Part shown: positions 8,423 through 17,511 of the stretch, piece by piece
How positions within the stretch are numbered: the first letter of the stretch is position 1
Layout of the letters: each line of letters begins with the position of its first letter
Made by a program: the position numbers and the translations under genes
The notes under the pieces: model-generated
Told to the model about the DNA's origin: nothing
What the model saw: the letters and a program-made list of their open reading frames with translations, nothing else
The model's database searches: none
Assembly (NCBI RefSeq): GCF_045287255.1
Contig: NZ_CP137142.1
Coordinates: 1,116,001-1,180,000, forward strand
Length of the DNA stretch: 64,000 nucleotides
Source: Henriciella sp045287255
Lineage (GTDB): Bacteria > Pseudomonadota > Alphaproteobacteria > Caulobacterales > Hyphomonadaceae
Direction: 5' to 3'

Positions 8423-9337
8423 TTATTTTGCCAGAATCCACCCCTCTTCGGCCTCGATTTTGTGGATAATTCTCGTATTGAGCGAGTTTGGCGGCCCAAA
8501 AGCCTTGGCTAATTCTCCGGCAGAATCGAGTGATTCCAAGTGCTCTGAGAGGGTTCGGACTTGCGCTAGATCCAGAATTTCACCCGGATTTGGTGTGACC
8601 GTAACCGTACTCGGGTAGACTTCAGCGAGGATACAGGAGGTATCTTTGAGGTCTCTAGAGCTGAGCGCTTTAAGCCCGGTTTCGAATGGCCAGATTTGTG
8701 CGTGTTCAATATGGCTTCTCAGGAAAGACACGGTTGGAATACCGAGCAAAGCCTGTGATCCAACCGCCCCCACACCAAGCAGTTGCCAGACTGATTTTGG
8801 ATTGGCCTTGAAATTGGCTTTCACCCAGCGCTCAGCTTCGCGATGTTCAGGCAAAGAGTCAGGTGCTGAAAAGTCACCCTTCTTCGTGGCGAGCGTCGAG
8901 ACAGCATCTCTTTTGGGCGCGCCCCAGAAAGGATGGGCCCCTTTGGTCATGGCATAGTTCATCCCCGCCGCGAGGGCGAACCGGGCATTGGAATTGTCTT
9001 CTTTCTCTTTGACCTTGGCCGAGAGGTGCTCATGCATGGCTTGCCATGCGAGCTTGGTCTTTGTGTCGAGACCGAGCGCATCGGCGGTTCCAGCAGGATA
9101 GCCAAGTGCGAAGTCAAAGCCGATTAGAACCTTGTCGCCCCGCGCGATCAATTTCTGCGTGATTTCCAGAATAAACTGCCGTGCTTCTAAACGGGTCTTC
9201 GGATTGGCGCTACTGAATTGAAACTTAAGTCGCGCATCCCGCGCGCGAATGCCAACCCAAATCGAGTCCTTGCCCGTCTTGGGTTTCGCAGACGCACTCC
9301 AGTCCACAATGATATAGGCATCGAAGAGGCGGGGCAT
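8423..9337 (-). CDS. Conserved hypothetical protein, RNase H-like fold suspected
   Basis: I do not recognise a function with certainty. The 304-residue product begins with a strand-rich segment, FDAYIIVDWSASAKPKTGKD, followed by IWVGI, and later has VLIGFDFALGYP. Two acidic strands spaced like this recall DUF429-type proteins with a ribonuclease-H-like fold, which is inference. Similar alphaproteobacterial proteins have been labelled as molybdopterin or cobalamin proteins on thin grounds. There is no signal peptide or membrane segment, so it is probably cytosolic. The frame runs to a TTG at 9367; ATG 9337 is used here, with GGGAG 12 bases upstream. Confidence 0.65.
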   Translation of the reverse strand: MPRLFDAYIIVDWSASAKPKTGKDSIWVGIRARDARLKFQFSSANPKTRLEARQFILEITQKLIARGDKVLIGFDFALGYPAGTADALGLDTKTKLAWQAMHEHLSAKVKEKEDNSNARFALAAGMNYAMTKGAHPFWGAPKRDAVSTLATKKGDFSAPDSLPEHREAERWVKANFKANPKSVWQLLGVGAVGSQALLGIPTVSFLRSHIEHAQIWPFETGLKALSSRDLKDTSCILAEVYPSTVTVTPNPGEILDLAQVRTLSEHLESLDSAGELAKAFGPPNSLNTRIIHKIEAEEGWILAK

Positions 9338-9407
9338 GTAGACTAGAGTCTCCCGATCTAATCTCAAATTACGCGCTACTTCTAAGATAAGTCTTTAGTA
9401 GAATAAA

Positions 9408-9794
9408 CTATCGTCCAAGCCTGTAATCGAGAGGATATATCACACCAGTGTATGGTGTCGCTATCCCATCAACCATGAGAACTGGAAACATAACTTTAGA
9501 CATGGCGTTTTCTGATTCCGCCTTAAAAGCATTGTCGGTGCAATCAGCATCAATATTTATCGGAAATCCCTTCTCGTTGACATCAAGAGAGACTTCGCAG
9601 GATCCGGTAAGACCTCTTCTGGCCGCTTCTATAGGATAATTTGGTATAGGCGGACTTAGAGGTTGAACCCCTGTATTTGACCCCTCAACGGATGGCATTT
9701 CGGGCCAAGCTTGATCTGCTTTTATAGCCTGTGAAGTTTCACAGGCCGTCAAGCTGAGGCCGAGAGTGGTCGCAAGCAGTATGTATTTTTTCAC
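9408..9794 (-). CDS. Lipoprotein with TonB-like C-terminal domain
   Basis: A 128-residue secreted protein. The N terminus is a lipoprotein signal peptide ending LSLTAC, so cysteine would be lipidated and the protein placed in an envelope membrane. The remainder has the TonB C-terminal signature: PNYPIEAARRGLTGSCEVSLDVNEKG followed in the track of TonB domains by a conserved strand, here cut to NYPIEAARRG and GSCEVSLDV. Start is GTG 9794 with GGGGA about six bases upstream; longer starts would prevent secretion. It has no TonB membrane helix or proline-rich spacer, so it is not a working energiser by itself. Confidence 0.72.
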   Translation of the reverse strand: MKKYILLATTLGLSLTACETSQAIKADQAWPEMPSVEGSNTGVQPLSPPIPNYPIEAARRGLTGSCEVSLDVNEKGFPINIDADCTDNAFKAESENAMSKVMFPVLMVDGIATPYTGVIYPLDYRLGR

Positions 9795-9832
9795 AATAGT
9801 CCCCAATATTTGTGGACTTAAGAATTGCCTGC

Positions 9833-9875
9833 AAAAAGCCGCCACGTCTATACTTTTTTATACGAACGTAGCGGC
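9833..9875 (-). terminator. Intrinsic terminator of the MDR oxidoreductase gene
   Basis: On the minus strand GCCGCTACG pairs with CGTGGCGGC around an A-rich loop, and the hairpin is followed by TTTTTG (AAAAA at 9833-9837 on the plus strand). It lies just past the stop at 9884. Confidence 0.65.
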
Positions 9876-9883
9876 TGTTCTCG

Positions 9884-10909
9884 CTAGCTCAGCTTGACCA
9901 GCATCTTGCCTTTATTCTGGCCACTGAAGAGGCCCATGAAAGCGGCGGGGGCGTTTTCGACGCCTTCCATCACGGTCTCTTCGAACTTCATTTTACCGCC
10001 CATAATCCAACTCGCCATGTCGCGCTGGAAGTCCGGTAACATGTCAGCATGGCTGGATACGATGAAGCCTTTAATCTGGAGCTGCTTGCCGACGATCTGA
10101 ATGACATTGTTCGGGCCAGGGCGCGGTTCTGTGTCATTATACTGGCTGATCATGCCGCAGATCGCCATGCGGGCGAACGGACGAGCGACTTCGATGGCCG
10201 CCTGAAAGTGATCGCCGCCAACATTGTCGAAATAGACATCGATGCCTTTGGGTGCCGCAGCACGTAGGGCGCTAAGCAGACCTTCATAATCGCCGGCAGC
10301 GCGGTAATCGATACACTCATCGGCGCCGAGCTCTTTGACCAGTGCGCATTTCTGCTCGCCACCGGCTGACCCGATGACGGTACAGCCTTTGATCTTGGCG
10401 ATCTGTACGACAGCAGAGCCGACAGCGCCCGCTGCGCCCGAGACAAAGACGGTGTCGCCTTCTTTCAACTCTGCCACGCGGAGGATACCTGCATAGGCGG
10501 TCAGGCCCGGCATGCCGACAATGCCGAGGAACGCACTCTCAGGCAGGCCGGTATCGCCGGGGAGTTTTTGCGCCATGACAGCCTCAGGTGTTGCCGTCCA
10601 GGCTTCGCGCCAGCCGGCCATGGACTGGACGAGATCACCTTCGGCATAATCAGGATGATTTGAGGCGGTCACACGGCCGACCGCGCCGCCCTGCAAGACT
10701 TCACCAATCTGGAAAGGCGGTACATAGCTTTCGCGGTCATACATCCGGCCGCGCATATACGGGTCGACCGACATCCAGCTATTGCGAACCTGAATTTCCC
10801 CTGCTGCAGGGGCAGGGACGTCACTGCTCACCATGGCAAAGTCATCGGCCTGCGGTTCCCCGACAGGGCGTTTGGCCAAGGTCCAGTCTTTTGAAGTCAT
10901 CGTGCTCAT
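9884..10909 (-). CDS. NADP-dependent medium-chain oxidoreductase (zinc-free MDR)
   Basis: A 341-residue cytosolic enzyme of the leukotriene B4 dehydrogenase/curA-like branch of medium-chain reductases, which reduce alpha,beta-unsaturated carbonyls with NADPH. Visible features are VRNSWMSVDPYMRGRM at the N terminus, the nucleotide-binding loop FVSGAAGAVGSAVVQIAK and YFDNVGG. The structural zinc cysteines of alcohol dehydrogenases are absent. The frame could start at 11083, but ATG 10909 (MSTMTSKDW) has AAGGAA upstream and matches the usual family start; this leaves 167 bases between it and the divergent dehydrogenase. Confidence 0.87.
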   Translation of the reverse strand: MSTMTSKDWTLAKRPVGEPQADDFAMVSSDVPAPAAGEIQVRNSWMSVDPYMRGRMYDRESYVPPFQIGEVLQGGAVGRVTASNHPDYAEGDLVQSMAGWREAWTATPEAVMAQKLPGDTGLPESAFLGIVGMPGLTAYAGILRVAELKEGDTVFVSGAAGAVGSAVVQIAKIKGCTVIGSAGGEQKCALVKELGADECIDYRAAGDYEGLLSALRAAAPKGIDVYFDNVGGDHFQAAIEVARPFARMAICGMISQYNDTEPRPGPNNVIQIVGKQLQIKGFIVSSHADMLPDFQRDMASWIMGGKMKFEETVMEGVENAPAAFMGLFSGQNKGKMLVKLS

Positions 10910-11076
10910 GGTGTTTCCTTCCTGTTGTTCTTGAGCCTGTATCTGTGGTGCCCCGTCGCGGAAGGGAAGGGGGTATTGTAAGATTTCGCAATGCCTTTTG
11001 ATGGCCATTACGGGTTTGCCCGCCTGTCCTTTCCGGTCCCAAAATGCCAAGAGGGAGCCAGAGAGTGGAGTGTCCC

Positions 11077-11994
11077 ATGGCAAAGCTGAAAACCGGATTG
11101 GTCGGTGCGGGCGTCTTTGGCGGCTATCATGCTGGCAAGATTGCCGGGTCTGAAAAGACTGAATTTGTCGGCCTGTTTGATCCCGATGCAGAGCGGTGCG
11201 CAGCGCTGGCGGAAAAGCATGGTGTGCAGGCTTTTGGTTCGCAGGAAGCCCTGTTTGACGCGATTGATGCAGTGATCGTGGCCTGTCCGGCGACGTATCA
11301 TGAAGCCGTTGTCCGAGATGCCTTGAATGCCGGTGTTCACGTCATGGTGGAAAAACCATTGGCGCTGACAGGCGCTGGTGCAGATCAGCTGGCTGAACTG
11401 GCCGATCAGAAAGACCTCGTCCTGCAGGTTGGCCATCAGGAGCGGTTCGTTCTTGCGGCAATGGGACTGTTTGATATTCCGGAAGTCCCAACCCGAATTG
11501 AAGCTTACCGTATGGGACCGCCTGCGCCGGATGGCCGGGCGGGCGATGTTTCCGTGATCTGGGATCTGATGACTCATGACCTCGATATGGTCGGCAGACT
11601 CATGGGCGAGCCTGTCAGTGTCGAAGCTGTGGGGAAGCGGGTGCATACCGATCACACGGACGAAGCGACCACGCAGGTCAAGTTTGTGAGCGGCTCAGCC
11701 GAGCTGACCGCCAGTCGCTGCGCGCCAGAGCGCGATCGCCGTATGAGCCTGACCTATCCATCTGGTGTGATCGCCATCGATTTCCTGACCCGCGCGGTTG
11801 AGAATACGACGCCATTCACGATCAAGATGGATGTTTCCGATACGCTGCCCGACCCCCTCGGCGCCGCCGACGAAGCCTTTTTTGCTGCGGTTTTGGGAGA
11901 GCGTGAATGCGCCATCCCCGGACACGAGGCCGCGCTTGCTGTCCATATGGCTGAACAAGCCGAACTTTCTGCCCTTCATACATTAGGAGCCTGA
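11077..11994 (+). CDS. Gfo/Idh/MocA family sugar dehydrogenase, WlbA-like
   Basis: This 305-residue NAD(P)-dependent oxidoreductase has the Rossmann start GLVGAGVFGGYHAGK and the family lysine in VEKPLAL, plus DLMTHDLDM with the second active-site histidine. WlbA/WbpB proteins oxidise C3 of UDP-GlcNAc-uronate, after which a DegT aminotransferase adds an amine, and exactly such an aminotransferase follows 3 bases later. It therefore probably feeds a surface polysaccharide or glycan amino sugar. ATG 11077 has GGAG eight bases upstream; an in-frame start at 11044 has none. No other polysaccharide gene is present, which is unusual. Confidence 0.8.
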   Translation: MAKLKTGLVGAGVFGGYHAGKIAGSEKTEFVGLFDPDAERCAALAEKHGVQAFGSQEALFDAIDAVIVACPATYHEAVVRDALNAGVHVMVEKPLALTGAGADQLAELADQKDLVLQVGHQERFVLAAMGLFDIPEVPTRIEAYRMGPPAPDGRAGDVSVIWDLMTHDLDMVGRLMGEPVSVEAVGKRVHTDHTDEATTQVKFVSGSAELTASRCAPERDRRMSLTYPSGVIAIDFLTRAVENTTPFTIKMDVSDTLPDPLGAADEAFFAAVLGERECAIPGHEAALAVHMAEQAELSALHTLGA

Positions 11995-11997
11995 TCC

Positions 11998-13170
11998 ATG
12001 GCCTATTCCGATATTGATACGTCTATCCTGATTGATCTTCCGGCAGATGCTCCGATCCAGCTGTTTGATCTGAAAAGCCAGCAGGCGTCGATCCGCCCGG
12101 CTTTGGAAAAGCGCTGGACCGATATTCTCGATCATGGTCGCTATATTGGTGGCCCGGAAGTTGATGAGTGCGAAAAGGCATTGGCGGATTTTACCGGCTG
12201 TACAGAGGCTGTGGCGGTTGGGTCCGGGACGCAGGCTCTGGTCATGCCGCTGCTGGCCATGGGTATCGGGGCGGGCGACGCGGTTTTCATTCCGGGTTTT
12301 ACCTATAATGCAACAGCAAACGCAGTTTTGCTGGCCGGTGCGTTTCCCGTGATCGTCGATATCGATCCGGTCACTTTCAACATGGATGCCGAAGACCTGG
12401 CCCGCAAAGTCGAGGCCGTGAAGGCAAAGGGTGAACTGACCCCGCGCGTGGTCATGCCTGTCGATCTTTATGGCCTGCCAGCTGATTATGACGCGATTGT
12501 TCCGGTGGCTGAGGCGCACGGCCTGCGGATTATCGCTGATGGCGCGCAAGCTTTTGGTGGCAAGCATCGCGGGAAGTGGATCGGTAATATTGTCGAGATT
12601 ACCGCGACCAGCTTCTACCCAACCAAAACGCTGGGTGGGTATGGCGATGGCGGCGCGATCCTTTGTCAGGATGCTGATTTCGCGGATCGCATGCGCTCCA
12701 TCCGTTGGCACGGCACGGGCGACAATCGCAAGGAATCGATCCGGGTTGGCATCAATGGTCGCTGCGACTCCATCCAATGCGCCGTCGTGGCTGAAAAGCT
12801 TGGTCTGTTCGAGGCCGAACGCGAGCGGCGGATTGCAGCGGCGGCGCTTTATAAGCAGCGCCTGTCTGGCAAGGTGGCTCTGCAAGGCGCGCTTGAGGGG
12901 CAGGAAAATGGCTATGGCCTTTACACTGTACGTGTCCCGAACCGCACAGAGGTCCGTAAGACACTTGGCGATGCAGGTATTCCATCAGGCATCTATTACG
13001 ACATGGCGATCCATCAGATGCCAGCCTTCGCGCATTGTGCTGAATATGGCTCCCTACCGCATTGTGAGCTGGCCGCGCAGGAAAGCCTGAGCCTGCCCAT
13101 GCACCCATATCTGAGTGCGGGGCAGGTGAACAAAGTCTGTGATGTCCTGCTGGAGACCATTGGCGCCTAG
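11998..13170 (+). CDS. DegT/DnrJ/EryC1/StrS aminotransferase, WbpE-like
   Basis: A 390-residue PLP enzyme that transaminates a keto-sugar nucleotide, usually with glutamate as donor. The text PIQLFDLKSQQASIRP at the start, GSGTQALVMPLLA, DGAQAFGG and the PLP lysine in SFYPTKTLGGYGDGG are diagnostic. It overlaps the path of the preceding dehydrogenase (gap of 3 bases), so the two are cotranscribed and likely act in sequence on one nucleotide sugar. The first 18 residues before PIQLFDL are longer than usual. Confidence 0.88.
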   Translation: MAYSDIDTSILIDLPADAPIQLFDLKSQQASIRPALEKRWTDILDHGRYIGGPEVDECEKALADFTGCTEAVAVGSGTQALVMPLLAMGIGAGDAVFIPGFTYNATANAVLLAGAFPVIVDIDPVTFNMDAEDLARKVEAVKAKGELTPRVVMPVDLYGLPADYDAIVPVAEAHGLRIIADGAQAFGGKHRGKWIGNIVEITATSFYPTKTLGGYGDGGAILCQDADFADRMRSIRWHGTGDNRKESIRVGINGRCDSIQCAVVAEKLGLFEAERERRIAAAALYKQRLSGKVALQGALEGQENGYGLYTVRVPNRTEVRKTLGDAGIPSGIYYDMAIHQMPAFAHCAEYGSLPHCELAAQESLSLPMHPYLSAGQVNKVCDVLLETIGA

Positions 13171-13171
13171 G

Positions 13172-14650
13172 CTAGAACGGGTCTGACCATTTTGGGTCAG
13201 AGTAGACATTTGTTCCGCTTAGCGTGAGCAGGAAAGCCTCAAGGTCCTGCTTCTCTGTTTCGGTCAGGTTCAGCCTTTGTGGATTGCCGCCTGGATTGAG
13301 GCGATTGTCGAGACTCGCGCGAAAGTCAGATAAAGGTGGCTCGCTGGTCGGCTCTGTAATGGAATCATAATGATCAATAACTTCGCGCAGGGTGACTAAA
13401 GATCCATCATGCATGAAGGGGCCATTGGAGGCACCGCTTGGGTCCATCAGATCTCGCAAGGTCGGCGCGCGTGTATTGGTCAGATCAAACGTGGTGAGTG
13501 AGCCAGCTTCGGTGAAGACACCGTTCTGACCGGAATTTGGCGCAATATCGAATTCAGGGGCCCGGTGACAGGCATTACAGCCGGCACCGCCGTTGCCAGG
13601 CGCGCGCAGAAAGAGAGTCTTCCCTGCATTTTCAGATGCCGTGAAGTTCGGGAAGTTTACATTATTATTCGCCACTTGCGCGCGGCCTGTATCAAAGCGG
13701 CTGTCGAAGGAATGAATGGATTTTGTGAACTGGGCGAGCGCAAGCTGGATCCGCTCTTCTGTGATTGTGGGGTCGAGATAGACGAAGCGGAACAGCTCTT
13801 CATAGTATTCTGTGGCTTCCATCTGCGCGATGAGCACAGCGAGATCGGGGCGTCCGCCCTGACCGCTAAAGCCCATCTCATTATGATCCTGAATGGGCTG
13901 GCTCTCTTGCGCTTCATGGCTTACCGCGCGCTCATCCCAAAAGAAACCGGTTTCATCGGCGAACATGGTATTGATCAGGCGCATGGAATGGCGACGGGTT
14001 AAGCCGCTCTCGACACCGATGCTCACCGTTCTGGGGTCACTAAATGCAAGGGCCTGTTCGTGGCAGCTCGCGCAAGAAACCGTGCCATCAATCGACAGCG
14101 AGGTATCATAGAACAGTACCCGTCCAAGGGTCGCGCCGGGATCGGTGATCGGGTTGCCGCCATCATTGACTTTCGTGATGTAGTCGGGAACTGGCTGATT
14201 GGCATAGTTGAGCAGGTTTTCCAGATCGATAGAACCTCCAAACGTTGTGAGAATGGCGCTCTGATCAATGGTGACGCTGATCGTGAAACTATCGCTGACC
14301 GCCAGCCCGTCCGGGTCTGTTGCTGTAATGGTTACGATAATATCGCCATCACTATCCGGTGTACCGGAAATCACACCATTAGAGGCGCTCAGACCGCTCA
14401 CGCGATCAAAGCTGACTGAATAGCTTAGCGTGTCGCCATCAGCATCGCTGAAAGTTGTGCTGTTTTGGGTGGCATCGTAACTAAAGGTGTAGCCGACTTG
14501 AGCGACCTGATCGGCATTGGCTGAGGCTGTGACTGGTGCACTATTGCTGGTGGGGGTGGATGTTGTTGGTGTTGAAGTGTCAGACCCAGATCCTCCACCC
14601 GAACAAGCGACTATTCCTAAACTGGCCACACAAAACAAAAGTATACGCAT
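13172..14650 (-). CDS. Diheme cytochrome c peroxidase with cadherin-like N-terminal domain
   Basis: A 492-residue envelope protein. It opens with a lipoprotein signal (MRILLFCVASLGIVACSGGG) and a serine/threonine-rich linker, then a cadherin-like/dystroglycan-type fold (PVTASANADQVAQVGY...SDSFTI, about 45-135), then a MauG/CcpA-type peroxidase with two heme c sites, CASCH and CNACH. Such enzymes reduce peroxide or oxidise other substrates with c-type hemes in the periplasm. ATG 14650 has GGGAGAGG upstream; the frame to 14680 has no merit. The cadherin-like front is not part of classic CcpA and may dock the protein on the surface. Stop is one base away from the convergent aminotransferase stop. 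Confidence 0.85.
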   Translation of the reverse strand: MRILLFCVASLGIVACSGGGSGSDTSTPTTSTPTSNSAPVTASANADQVAQVGYTFSYDATQNSTTFSDADGDTLSYSVSFDRVSGLSASNGVISGTPDSDGDIIVTITATDPDGLAVSDSFTISVTIDQSAILTTFGGSIDLENLLNYANQPVPDYITKVNDGGNPITDPGATLGRVLFYDTSLSIDGTVSCASCHEQALAFSDPRTVSIGVESGLTRRHSMRLINTMFADETGFFWDERAVSHEAQESQPIQDHNEMGFSGQGGRPDLAVLIAQMEATEYYEELFRFVYLDPTITEERIQLALAQFTKSIHSFDSRFDTGRAQVANNNVNFPNFTASENAGKTLFLRAPGNGGAGCNACHRAPEFDIAPNSGQNGVFTEAGSLTTFDLTNTRAPTLRDLMDPSGASNGPFMHDGSLVTLREVIDHYDSITEPTSEPPLSDFRASLDNRLNPGGNPQRLNLTETEKQDLEAFLLTLSGTNVYSDPKWSDPF

Positions 14651-14802
14651 CTCAGAACCTCTCCCTATTTCTGATCCCAATCTTTTTAAAACGGGCTGAG
14701 TTCAAAAATCCGTCGCAGTGGCATGCAGATTCTTGGAAAGGGTGGTTCACGTGCAACGGTTGAGGCGTTGTCAGGGGCGAAAAATGTCCCTACCTCGCTG
14801 CT

Positions 14803-16455
14803 ATGACCAAGACGTTGAAAATGCTGGTTGCCCAGCTCAATCCGGTTGTTGGAGATATTCAAGGCAATCTCGCGCTGGCGCAGAGTGCCCATGCTGAGGC
14901 TCGGTATAAAGGGGCTGAGCTGCTGGTGCTCTCTGAATTGTTTATCCTTGGCTATCCAGCTGAGGACCTCGTGCTCAAGCCGAGCGCCGTTGAAAACTCA
15001 ATGGCAGCGATTGAAGCACTGGCCAAAGAGACCAAAGGCGGACCAGCGATCCTGATTGGCAGCCCGTGGGCTGTGGACGGCAAGCTCTATAATTCCGCGC
15101 TTCTGCTGCGAGATGGCGGGATTGAAGCGCGCTATGATAAGCGCGAGCTTCCCAATTACGGTGTCTTCGATGAGAAGCGGATTTTTGATGCTGGGACTGC
15201 GCCGCACATCACGCACAACTTCAATGGCATAAAAGTCGGCATCGCAATCTGTGAAGACCTCTGGTTTACGCGTGTCCCTGCGGCTTTGCATGAGGTTGGC
15301 GCAGAAATGCTGATCGCGCCGAATGCGTCGCCTTGGCGTCGGACCATTCATGAGCAACGTCATACGACCTTCTCCATGTGGGCGAAGACGGGCATTCCGT
15401 ACCTGTTCGTCAATCAGGTCGGCGGGCAGGACGAGCTGGTCTTTGATGGTTCGTCCTATGCGGTTGATCATGACGGCGCTGAGCATCAACTGCTTGGTGA
15501 TTTCGTTTCGGGAACATCTCTTGTCACTTATGATGGCGAGGCCCACCGATTTGTTCCACATGATGAGCCTGCGAGCCTGACCAGCGGCTGGGAAGCCGAG
15601 TATCGTGCTGCGACGCTCGCACTGGGAGATTATGTCAACAAGAACCGCTTTCCCGGTGTCGTCCTCGGCATGTCGGGCGGTATTGATAGTGCGCTGACAG
15701 CAGCGCTCGCTGTCGACGCGCTAGGGCCAGAACGGGTCTGGTGCGTAATGCTGCCGAGCAAGTATACGAGCGATCATAGCCTTGAAGACGCGATGGCTTG
15801 TACCCGCGCGCTGGGGGCGAAGTATGACACGATCAATATCGCGCCGGGGGTCGGCGCCCTGGATGAAATGCTAAGCGTGCAGTTTGAGGGGCTGGAAGCC
15901 AATACGACCGAAGAGAATATCCAATCTCGCTTGCGCGCCGTGACCCTGATGGCGCTGTCGAATAAGTTCGGGCACATGGTCGTGACGACGGGCAATAAGT
16001 CTGAGATGGCGGTCGGCTACGCAACGCTCTATGGCGATATGTGCGGCGGCTATAATGCGCTGAAGGACTTCTATAAAACCGAAGTGTTCGAGCTGGCTAA
16101 ATGGCGAAACACGACTGTGCCGCTTGGCGCGCTTGGCCCGGCAGGGGAGGTGATTCCGAACCGGATCATTACCAAACCACCGAGTGCTGAACTGCGCGAA
16201 GATCAGCGCGATGATGACAGCCTGCCACCATATGACGTGCTCGACGATATCCTGCGCGGCTTGGTCGATCAGGAAGTCGACGTCGACGATTTGCTTGCGC
16301 GCGGCCATGATGAGGCTGTGGTGCGCCGGATCGAGCACTTGCTTTACATTGCTGAGTATAAGCGCCGTCAGGCCCCACCGGGCGTGAAGGTTGGTGGCAA
16401 GAATTTCGGACGGGACCGACGCTATCCGATCACCAATCGTTTTCGAGACAATTGA
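14803..16455 (+). CDS. nadE: Glutamine-dependent NAD+ synthetase
   Basis: This 550-residue enzyme amidates nicotinic acid adenine dinucleotide, the last step of NAD+ synthesis, in the cytosol. The N-terminal nitrilase domain supplies ammonia: LSELFILGYPAED (Glu), YDKRELPNYGVFDE (Lys) and GIAICEDLWF (catalytic Cys). The synthetase half has the P-loop MSGGIDSAL, TTGNKSEMAVGY and ITKPPSAELREDQ. Length is normal for the glutaminase-fused form. ATG 14803 is used; a second ATG at 14821 is possible. Confidence 0.95.
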   Translation: MTKTLKMLVAQLNPVVGDIQGNLALAQSAHAEARYKGAELLVLSELFILGYPAEDLVLKPSAVENSMAAIEALAKETKGGPAILIGSPWAVDGKLYNSALLLRDGGIEARYDKRELPNYGVFDEKRIFDAGTAPHITHNFNGIKVGIAICEDLWFTRVPAALHEVGAEMLIAPNASPWRRTIHEQRHTTFSMWAKTGIPYLFVNQVGGQDELVFDGSSYAVDHDGAEHQLLGDFVSGTSLVTYDGEAHRFVPHDEPASLTSGWEAEYRAATLALGDYVNKNRFPGVVLGMSGGIDSALTAALAVDALGPERVWCVMLPSKYTSDHSLEDAMACTRALGAKYDTINIAPGVGALDEMLSVQFEGLEANTTEENIQSRLRAVTLMALSNKFGHMVVTTGNKSEMAVGYATLYGDMCGGYNALKDFYKTEVFELAKWRNTTVPLGALGPAGEVIPNRIITKPPSAELREDQRDDDSLPPYDVLDDILRGLVDQEVDVDDLLARGHDEAVVRRIEHLLYIAEYKRRQAPPGVKVGGKNFGRDRRYPITNRFRDN

Positions 16456-16470
16456 TTGATTAGTGCGAAG

Positions 16471-17376
16471 TTAGTGCTTCACCACATCCATGCCGTCCAA
16501 TGCCTGCTGGACGTGCTCGACGAAGAGTTTGCTCTTGCCACGCAGCTTTCCGCCAGTCCAGACAACAGATAAAGGCAGGTCCGCGCCAAGCCATTCGGGC
16601 ATAACGCGGACAAGGTGACCAGCCTGAACATGCGGGCAGACCAGCCAGTCTGGCGCGATAAACATGCCAAGGCCATCAATCGCCCCCTGCAAAAGCGTAT
16701 CTCCGGAAGACCCGCGGAAGCGACCGGACATCTGGATACGGCGTTCCTCGCCAGTTTCGCTGTGATACAGCACCCATTGCTGGCCTTGCAGGGATTGCCG
16801 AAAGACAAGACCTTCATGCTCTTTCAGTGTATCAGGGCAGGTCGGAGCCCCATTGGCTTCAATATAGCTGGGGGCGGCCCAGATGCCGCGTTTGGCGACG
16901 AGCAGGCGCTTGGCCATCAGGGCGCTGTCGGTGAGTTCGCCCAGGCGGAAGGCAACATCAACGCCTTCGGTGACAAGATCCGTATAGGTGTCATCGGTCA
17001 TGATATCGATGCGCACATGTGGATACTTATGTAGGAAAGGCCCGATGGTTGGCGTGATGACCAGTTGCGCAAAAGAGTGCGGGGCACTGATCCGCAGCAT
17101 ACCAACGGGTTCTTTATCGAGGCCACGCGCTTCGGCCTCGGCTTCATCAAATTCGGATAGAATATCCTGCGCACGCTTATAAAAGCGCTCACCCGCCTCG
17201 GTGAAAGATAGTGCACGTGTTGTACGGTGAAACAGTTCAGCGCCGAGTTGGTGCTCAAGGTCCTGGATCCGGCGGGAGACGGTTGGTTGCCCGATCGAAA
17301 GGTCCGCCGCCGCCCGAGAGAAGCTTCCTGCATCGGCGACCCGTATAAACAGGCGCATTGCATCAATCCGGTCCAT
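16471..17376 (-). CDS. LysR-family transcriptional regulator
   Basis: A 301-residue DNA-binding regulator. Residues 1-60 contain the winged helix-turn-helix (MDRIDAMRLFIRVADAGSFS, then SIGQPTVSRRIQDLE), and the rest is the periplasmic-binding-protein-like effector domain. ATG 17376 has AAGGAAG upstream; the longer frame to 17532 runs across the divergent promoter. It lies head to head with the AhpD-type gene at 17512, the classic position for a LysR target, so it probably controls that gene. Convergent with nadE. Confidence 0.92.
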   Translation of the reverse strand: MDRIDAMRLFIRVADAGSFSRAAADLSIGQPTVSRRIQDLEHQLGAELFHRTTRALSFTEAGERFYKRAQDILSEFDEAEAEARGLDKEPVGMLRISAPHSFAQLVITPTIGPFLHKYPHVRIDIMTDDTYTDLVTEGVDVAFRLGELTDSALMAKRLLVAKRGIWAAPSYIEANGAPTCPDTLKEHEGLVFRQSLQGQQWVLYHSETGEERRIQMSGRFRGSSGDTLLQGAIDGLGMFIAPDWLVCPHVQAGHLVRVMPEWLGADLPLSVVWTGGKLRGKSKLFVEHVQQALDGMDVVKH

Positions 17377-17511
17377 GAATGTCTTCCTTATGCAGAATTT
17401 GCATGAGCTATATGGACCGTATGGCCGTTCTGCAAAACCCCTTCCTGTTCCATTTACACTCCATCGAAGGCGGATTGGCCGCCACCGACCCCATACGAAT
17501 AGGAGCTCACC

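Noticed and set aside
11983..12885. A 300-residue minus-strand frame opposite the DegT aminotransferase
   Set aside because: Antisense to a well-supported gene with all family motifs; no own motif.
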